DNA from: Streptomyces sp. NBC_01142 | GTDB taxonomy: Bacteria > Actinomycetota > Actinomycetes > Streptomycetales > Streptomycetaceae | Assembly: GCF_026341125.1 (NCBI RefSeq) | Contig: NZ_JAPEOR010000002.1 | Location: 1,674,001 to 1,738,000 of the forward strand | Length of the DNA: 64,000 nt | Reading direction: 5' to 3' | In this document: positions 60,306 to 64,000 of the stretch, in pieces | Position numbering within the stretch: the first letter of the stretch is position 1 | Layout: every line of letters begins with the position of its first letter | Position numbers and translations under genes: made by a program | The notes under the pieces: model-generated | The model's database searches: none | What the model was told of the DNA's origin: nothing | The model's input: the letters and a program-made list of their open reading frames with translations, nothing else

Positions 60306-61721
60306 TCACTCCCCGGTGGGGGTCGTCTTCTTGCGGAGGAAGAAGACGGCGCCGCCGCCGACCACGACCAGGACGACCGCGATGCCCGCGATCTTCGGGG
60401 TGGCGGTGGAGCCGCCCGTCTCGGCGAGGTCGCCCTCAAGACCCGCGGTGGTGCCGCCGGCCGAGGCGGGGCTCGGCTGGGGCGCGGGCGCCCCTGCGGT
60501 CGTGATCGTGCTGCCGGTGGTCTTGCAGTCCAGCACGCCCTTGAAGTTCTTCGTGAGGCCGCCGGGTCCGGTGATGGTGAAGTCGTAGGCCTGGTCCTCG
60601 GCGACCGGGATGGTGACGGTCCTGGACGCACCGGCCGCTATGGAGTGCTTGAAGCCCATCAGCTCGAAGGTGAACGGCGCGTCGCCCTTGTTGGTGGCGG
60701 TGATGTCCACGCCGTTCTTGACGCAGTTCTTCTTGGCGGACAGGGCCGGTATCGCGCCCGCCTTCGCCCAGGTCGCGGTGGCGTTCGCGGAGACCGTGGA
60801 CTCACTGGAGCCCGCCAGGATCTGGGTCTGGCTCTTGGTCACCCCGGCGAACGCCCGGCCCACCGGCACGGAGGTGGTGGCCTGCGCGGTCAGCGTCGCC
60901 GTACCGTCCGCGGCCCGGGACGGGACGTCGAAGTACAGCTTGCTGCCGTTGACCGCGGAGGTGACGGGCTTGCCGGCCGCGTCCGTGATCTTGATGCCGC
61001 TGGCGGCCGCGTCGGCCGGCGGGTTCACGGTGACCTGCCCGGCGTCGGTGCGGACCGTGACGGGGCCGAGGCGGCCGCCCGCCTTGCCGGAGACCGCGTT
61101 CGGCTCGAGGCTGAGCGAGGCCTTGGGCTCCGCGACGTTCTGCGCCTTGGCCTCCAGCCAGTCCGCGAGCTTCTCCGCCTGCGGGTCGATGGCCTGGACG
61201 TCCGCGCCGTCCGAGTGGCGCCAGATCGCCACTTGGGTGCCGGCCGCCGCGGTCTTCTCGGTGAGGGACCCGGTGCCCGCGTTCTTGGCCAGCGCCGCCA
61301 GGTCGTCGATCTGGGGGTAGGAGTGCTGCAGGATCCAGCGGATCCTGCCCGCGCTCCTGTTGCCGCCCAGGGACGTCTGGTTCCAGGGGGTCTCCAGATA
61401 CTTCGCCTGGTCCTGGGTCGGGTTGTGGATGTCGATGCAGTACGTCTTGAGCCGGCCGCCCCCGTCGACGGTCATCTCGAACAGCCCGGCGGGAATCTCG
61501 TGGTTCTTGCCGTTCGCGCGGAGCACGGCGCGGTCGAAAGTCTTCAGCCCGTCGAGAGTGGCGACCGCGCCGCCCTGGTGCTGAGGGCTCTCGTCTGCGG
61601 CGGCCGCACTCGCACCCGCCATGGAGCCCGTCGCGATCAGGCCGGAAATCATGGCCGCGGCAGTAAGACGACGAGCAGCGCCCCGCCTGCGTACAGCTGA
61701 CGCAGAGAACACAGCAAACAC
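60306..61721 (-). CDS. Thioester-domain surface protein with LAETG sortase anchor
   Basis: A 471-residue exported protein. RRLTAAAMISGLIATGSMAGASAAAADE is the signal peptide. A thioester domain has the reactive Cys in KTYCIDIHNPTQ and the partner Gln in GTQVAIWRHSDG, able to form an internal Cys-Gln thioester and bond covalently to surfaces. Beta-sandwich repeats follow (SLSLEPNAVSGKAGGRLGPV, CVKNGVDITATNKGDAPFTFE). The end is LAETGG, a helix and FFLRKK, the class E sortase signal. GGAGG eight bases before GTG 61721 sets the start; the frame is open to 61787 without a start signal. It is likely an adhesin. Confidence 0.92.
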   Translation of the reverse strand: MFAVFSASAVRRRGAARRLTAAAMISGLIATGSMAGASAAAADESPQHQGGAVATLDGLKTFDRAVLRANGKNHEIPAGLFEMTVDGGGRLKTYCIDIHNPTQDQAKYLETPWNQTSLGGNRSAGRIRWILQHSYPQIDDLAALAKNAGTGSLTEKTAAAGTQVAIWRHSDGADVQAIDPQAEKLADWLEAKAQNVAEPKASLSLEPNAVSGKAGGRLGPVTVRTDAGQVTVNPPADAAASGIKITDAAGKPVTSAVNGSKLYFDVPSRAADGTATLTAQATTSVPVGRAFAGVTKSQTQILAGSSESTVSANATATWAKAGAIPALSAKKNCVKNGVDITATNKGDAPFTFELMGFKHSIAAGASRTVTIPVAEDQAYDFTITGPGGLTKNFKGVLDCKTTGSTITTAGAPAPQPSPASAGGTTAGLEGDLAETGGSTATPKIAGIAVVLVVVGGGAVFFLRKKTTPTGE

Positions 61722-61858
61722 AGAATTCCCCTCCGGGCGAGGCCTTTCGCGTGACGCGTGGGGGGAGTGCCTCGCCTGCAGACTCAAGTGCCCCGTGAGT
61801 ACCCGGAAATCCTAAGGATGCCGCGCACCCCCGTCCCCCGTCATACCGTCAGACAACC

Positions 61859-61873
61859 ATTCCGACTCGGAAT
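61859..61873. promoter_or_regulatory. 15-bp palindrome upstream of the thioester protein gene
   Basis: ATTCCGA-C-TCGGAAT is a perfect palindrome about 140 bases upstream of the gene and 100 bases after ssbB. It could be an operator. Confidence 0.5.
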
Positions 61874-61974
61874 CGTTATCGCCGCCGACCCGCCACCCCC
61901 GTTTGCCCGTTTCGGATTCGGCAAATCTTCACAACTCCCGCCCAGGACAGGCCCGGACGACCCGGGCCGCCAGG

Positions 61975-62391
61975 TCAGGGCACAGGAGCCGGCGCAGCAA
62001 CCTCCAGGGGACGCTCCGTCAGATTCGGTTCCCCCTTCACCACCCGGCGGAATGCCGACGTTCCCCGCGACAGGTCGTGTCCCACCGCCACCGCTTCGAT
62101 GTCCACGAATGTTCTGCGCTGCCCGTCCCGCTCCTCCTCGCGCACCTTCAGTCTCCCGTGTACGAGAAGAGGTTCACCGACGGAGACCGAGCCTGCCAGA
62201 TTCATGGCCAGCGCCCGCCGGGCGAAGACCGTGTAGAAGTTGGTGTGTCCGTCCGACCAGCTCCCGCTCTGCCGGTCCCACCGACGCGGCGTCACCGCAA
62301 ATCGGAATCGCGCCACCCCTCCTGTCGCCGATTCCCGGTACTCCACATTCGTGGCGACATTGCCCACCACCGTCACCATCGTGTCGTTCAT
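61975..62391 (-). CDS. ssbB: Single-stranded DNA-binding protein without acidic tail (SsbB-like)
   Basis: A 138-residue OB-fold SSB: TMVTVVGNVATNVEYRESATGGVARFRFAVTPRRWDRQSGSW, HTNFYTVFARRALAMNLAGSVSVGEPLLVHGRLKVREEERDGQRRTFVDIEAVAVGHDL. The C-terminal acidic peptide (DDDIPF type) that recruits replication proteins is absent; the chain ends LEVAAPAPVP. This matches Streptomyces SsbB, a paralogue required for normal chromosome segregation during sporulation, rather than replicative SsbA. GGGAGG nine bases before ATG 62391 sets the start. Two DnaA boxes lie about 90-115 bases upstream. Confidence 0.85.
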   Translation of the reverse strand: MNDTMVTVVGNVATNVEYRESATGGVARFRFAVTPRRWDRQSGSWSDGHTNFYTVFARRALAMNLAGSVSVGEPLLVHGRLKVREEERDGQRRTFVDIEAVAVGHDLSRGTSAFRRVVKGEPNLTERPLEVAAPAPVP

Positions 62392-62479
62392 GACGGCACA
62401 CCTCCCCGTCCGGTTGCATTGACCGGCCGCTACCGACCGGTCTCCATGCTGGACCGGACGGGAAGTTCCCGCCGACGCC

Positions 62480-62506
62480 TGTGGACCACCGCGCTTCTGT
62501 GGACAA
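62480..62506 (-). promoter_or_regulatory. Two DnaA boxes upstream of ssbB
   Basis: Reverse-strand TTGTCCACA (62506-62498, a perfect Streptomyces DnaA box) and TGGTCCACA (62488-62480, one mismatch) lie in the same orientation, nine bases apart, between the GTPase stop and the ssbB start. Confidence 0.6.
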
Positions 62507-62572
62507 CTCCGCCACCCGAAAGGGCACCCCGGGCCGGACACTCCGGGCGGCTCCCGCCCGCCCCCCTCTCCG

Positions 62573-64000
62573 TCACCTGACGCGCGCTCTCGCCGCCACG
62601 CCGGACCCCACGCCCGTCCCCCCCGTCCCCGGCCCGGAACCCGACTCCGAACCCGACCCCGACACGGTCGCGTACTGCTCCCGCACCTCCCGGTACCGGA
62701 GCAGCTCCGCCGCCACCGGATCGAGCACCCTCGCCCGCCCGCACCCCGCGGCCGCCTCCTGCAGCCGGCGCTGCGCGTCCTGCCCGTACCGCCGCGCGGG
62801 CCCGCGTGCGGCCGCCGCGCACGCCCACTCCACCAGCGGCCCGCCCACGATCCCGGCGAGCATCACCAGCACCGGCGCCAGCAGCCCCGGCTCCAGCACG
62901 CCGACGATCTGGCCCACCAGCCACAGCCCGCCGTAGATCTGCAGCAGCGTCATCGACGCCTGCGCGAGTACCGCGGCCGGCCACCACGCGGGCCGCAGCG
63001 GCCGCCGGCCCCGGACATCCACCTCGCGCACCGCCAGCTCGTCCAGCGCCTCCGGCAGCCCCTCGGCCCCGCGCACCGCCGCCTCGCGCACCGCCGTTGC
63101 CCACGGCGCGGGCAGCCCCTGCGCCGCCTCGTCCGCGACCGTACGCACCGCCTGCTCGACCCGCTGCCGTGCCGTGAGTTCCTCCTCGACCGGCACCGTG
63201 GCCTCGGGCAGCCGGCCCCCCGGCATCCGGGTGCGCTCGTACCAGCGCCACAGCCGCAGCCAGGGCGTCCCGCACGCCCGTCCCGCATTCCTGGTCCACT
63301 CGCGCTCCGCCGCCTCGCCGGCCGCCGCCGCGCCGACCGCCTCCGCCAGCCGTGCCGAGAAGTCCTCGCGCGACCGCTCGCCGAGACCGGTACGCCCGTC
63401 GGCGACGTACACCGAGCGGAGCTTCGTCGCGGCCGCATCCACATCGGCGGACAGCCGGCGCGCAGCGGCGTTGCGGTCCTGCACGAACTTGCCGATGAGG
63501 TCCCGCAGTTCACCGACTCCCTCTCCGGTGAGCGCGGAGAGCGCGAGTACCGTGGCGCCCGGCTCGCCGTGTTCGCCGAGCGCCATGCCGTCCTCGTCGA
63601 GGAGCCGGCGCAGATCGTCGAGCACCAGGTCGGCGGCCTCGCCCGGCAGCCGGTCCACCTGGTTGAGCACCACGAAGGTGATCTCCGCATGCCCGGCGAG
63701 CGGCCGCAGATACCGCTCGTGCAGGGCGGCGTCCGCGTACTTCTCCGGGTCGACGACCCAGATCACCGCATCGACCAGTGCCAGCACCCGGTCCACCTGC
63801 TCCCGGTGCCTGACCACCGCCGAATCGTGGTCGGGCAGATCGACCAGGACGAGTCCGAACAGTTCCTCGTCGCCTCCCGCCAGCGGCCGGCGCCGCAGCC
63901 GGGGCGGGATGGCAAGCCGGTCCAGGAGCCCGGCCGAACCGTCGGACCAGGTGCAGGCGATGGGCGCTGAGGTGGTGGGCCTGCGCAGTCCGGTCTCCGA
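62573..64000 (-). CDS. Membrane-associated GTPase (dynamin/YfjP-like), 5' end cut by window edge
   Basis: At least 475 residues are visible. The open frame runs to the window edge, so the start and the P-loop lie outside. FGLVLVDLPDHDSAVV is the G3 (DxxG-like, here DLPDHD) region and TFVVLNQVDRLPGEA the G4 NQVD motif. ATVLALSALTGEGVGELRDLI is G5. A helical region and two close hydrophobic segments (about SMTLLQIYGGLWLVGQIVGVLEPGLLAPVLVMLAGIVGGPLVEW) indicate membrane association. The tail is Gly/Ser-rich. Such proteins occur in actinobacterial pairs of GTPases linked to membrane or cell-division processes; the precise role is unknown. Confidence 0.85.
   Translation of the reverse strand, partial: SETGLRRPTTSAPIACTWSDGSAGLLDRLAIPPRLRRRPLAGGDEELFGLVLVDLPDHDSAVVRHREQVDRVLALVDAVIWVVDPEKYADAALHERYLRPLAGHAEITFVVLNQVDRLPGEAADLVLDDLRRLLDEDGMALGEHGEPGATVLALSALTGEGVGELRDLIGKFVQDRNAAARRLSADVDAAATKLRSVYVADGRTGLGERSREDFSARLAEAVGAAAAGEAAEREWTRNAGRACGTPWLRLWRWYERTRMPGGRLPEATVPVEEELTARQRVEQAVRTVADEAAQGLPAPWATAVREAAVRGAEGLPEALDELAVREVDVRGRRPLRPAWWPAAVLAQASMTLLQIYGGLWLVGQIVGVLEPGLLAPVLVMLAGIVGGPLVEWACAAAARGPARRYGQDAQRRLQEAAAGCGRARVLDPVAAELLRYREVREQYATVSGSGSESGSGPGTGGTGVGSGVAARARVR

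Overview
The window looks like a stretch of Streptomyces chromosome core. GC content is very high and third codon positions are GC-saturated. GTG starts are common and operons are tightly overlapped. Several gene sets are hallmarks of the genus: a conservon (cvnABCD), the csnR-csnK chitosan/glucosamine operon, an ssbB-type SSB, a thioester-domain surface protein with a sortase-E LAETG motif, and a PknG kinase with GlnX/GlnH. No rRNA, tRNA, insertion sequence, prophage or CRISPR array was found. The two edge genes are cut: a NUDIX hydrolase on the left and a GTPase on the right.

Layout. 0-12.6 kb: small metabolic and regulatory genes, a large secreted subtilase behind a 32-bp perfect palindrome, asd with a strong terminator, a divergent MFS/LysR pair with layered operator-like repeats, and pepN. 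12.8-16.3 kb: a conservon whose fifth gene (cytochrome P450) is wrecked and joined tail-to-tail to a wrecked terpene synthase. 16.3-21.5 kb: LysR, an ArsR/monooxygenase pair with two matching operators, two EamA transporters, and a probably leaderless MarR gene. 21.4-28.2 kb: malQ, a GH84-like secreted glycosidase, and an HNH nuclease. 28.4-36.6 kb: an MscS channel and the csn operon (ROK repressor, sugar ABC transporter, GH4 enzyme, sugar kinase), with a promoter and palindromic operator ahead of csnR.

36.6-47.9 kb: a PhyH pseudogene broken by a 28-bp duplication, then the most interesting block. GlnX- and GlnH-like sensor proteins are followed by an unknown helical protein, a PknG-like kinase, a PP2C phosphatase, a VWA protein and an FHA protein. 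The kinase, phosphatase and FHA protein each carry two Cys-rich zinc-knuckle motifs. This looks like a solute-sensing kinase/phosphatase relay that combines the mycobacterial GlnX-GlnH-PknG pathway with a TerY-P-like VWA/PP2C/kinase triad.

47.9-64 kb: a PCMT-like methyltransferase, a truncated globin, a glycine-betaine-type demethylation operon (Rieske oxygenase, sarcosine oxidase, dimethylglycine oxidase-like enzyme) with an upstream IclR regulator, ettA with a thioesterase, small membrane proteins, the thioester surface protein, ssbB with two DnaA boxes upstream, and the partial GTPase.

A recurring theme is short tandem duplication (periods about 14-38 bp) in linkers, gene ends and intergenic DNA. 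Most copies keep or barely touch reading frames, but one created a pseudogene. Calls rest on reading the translated sequence and family knowledge; no database search was run.
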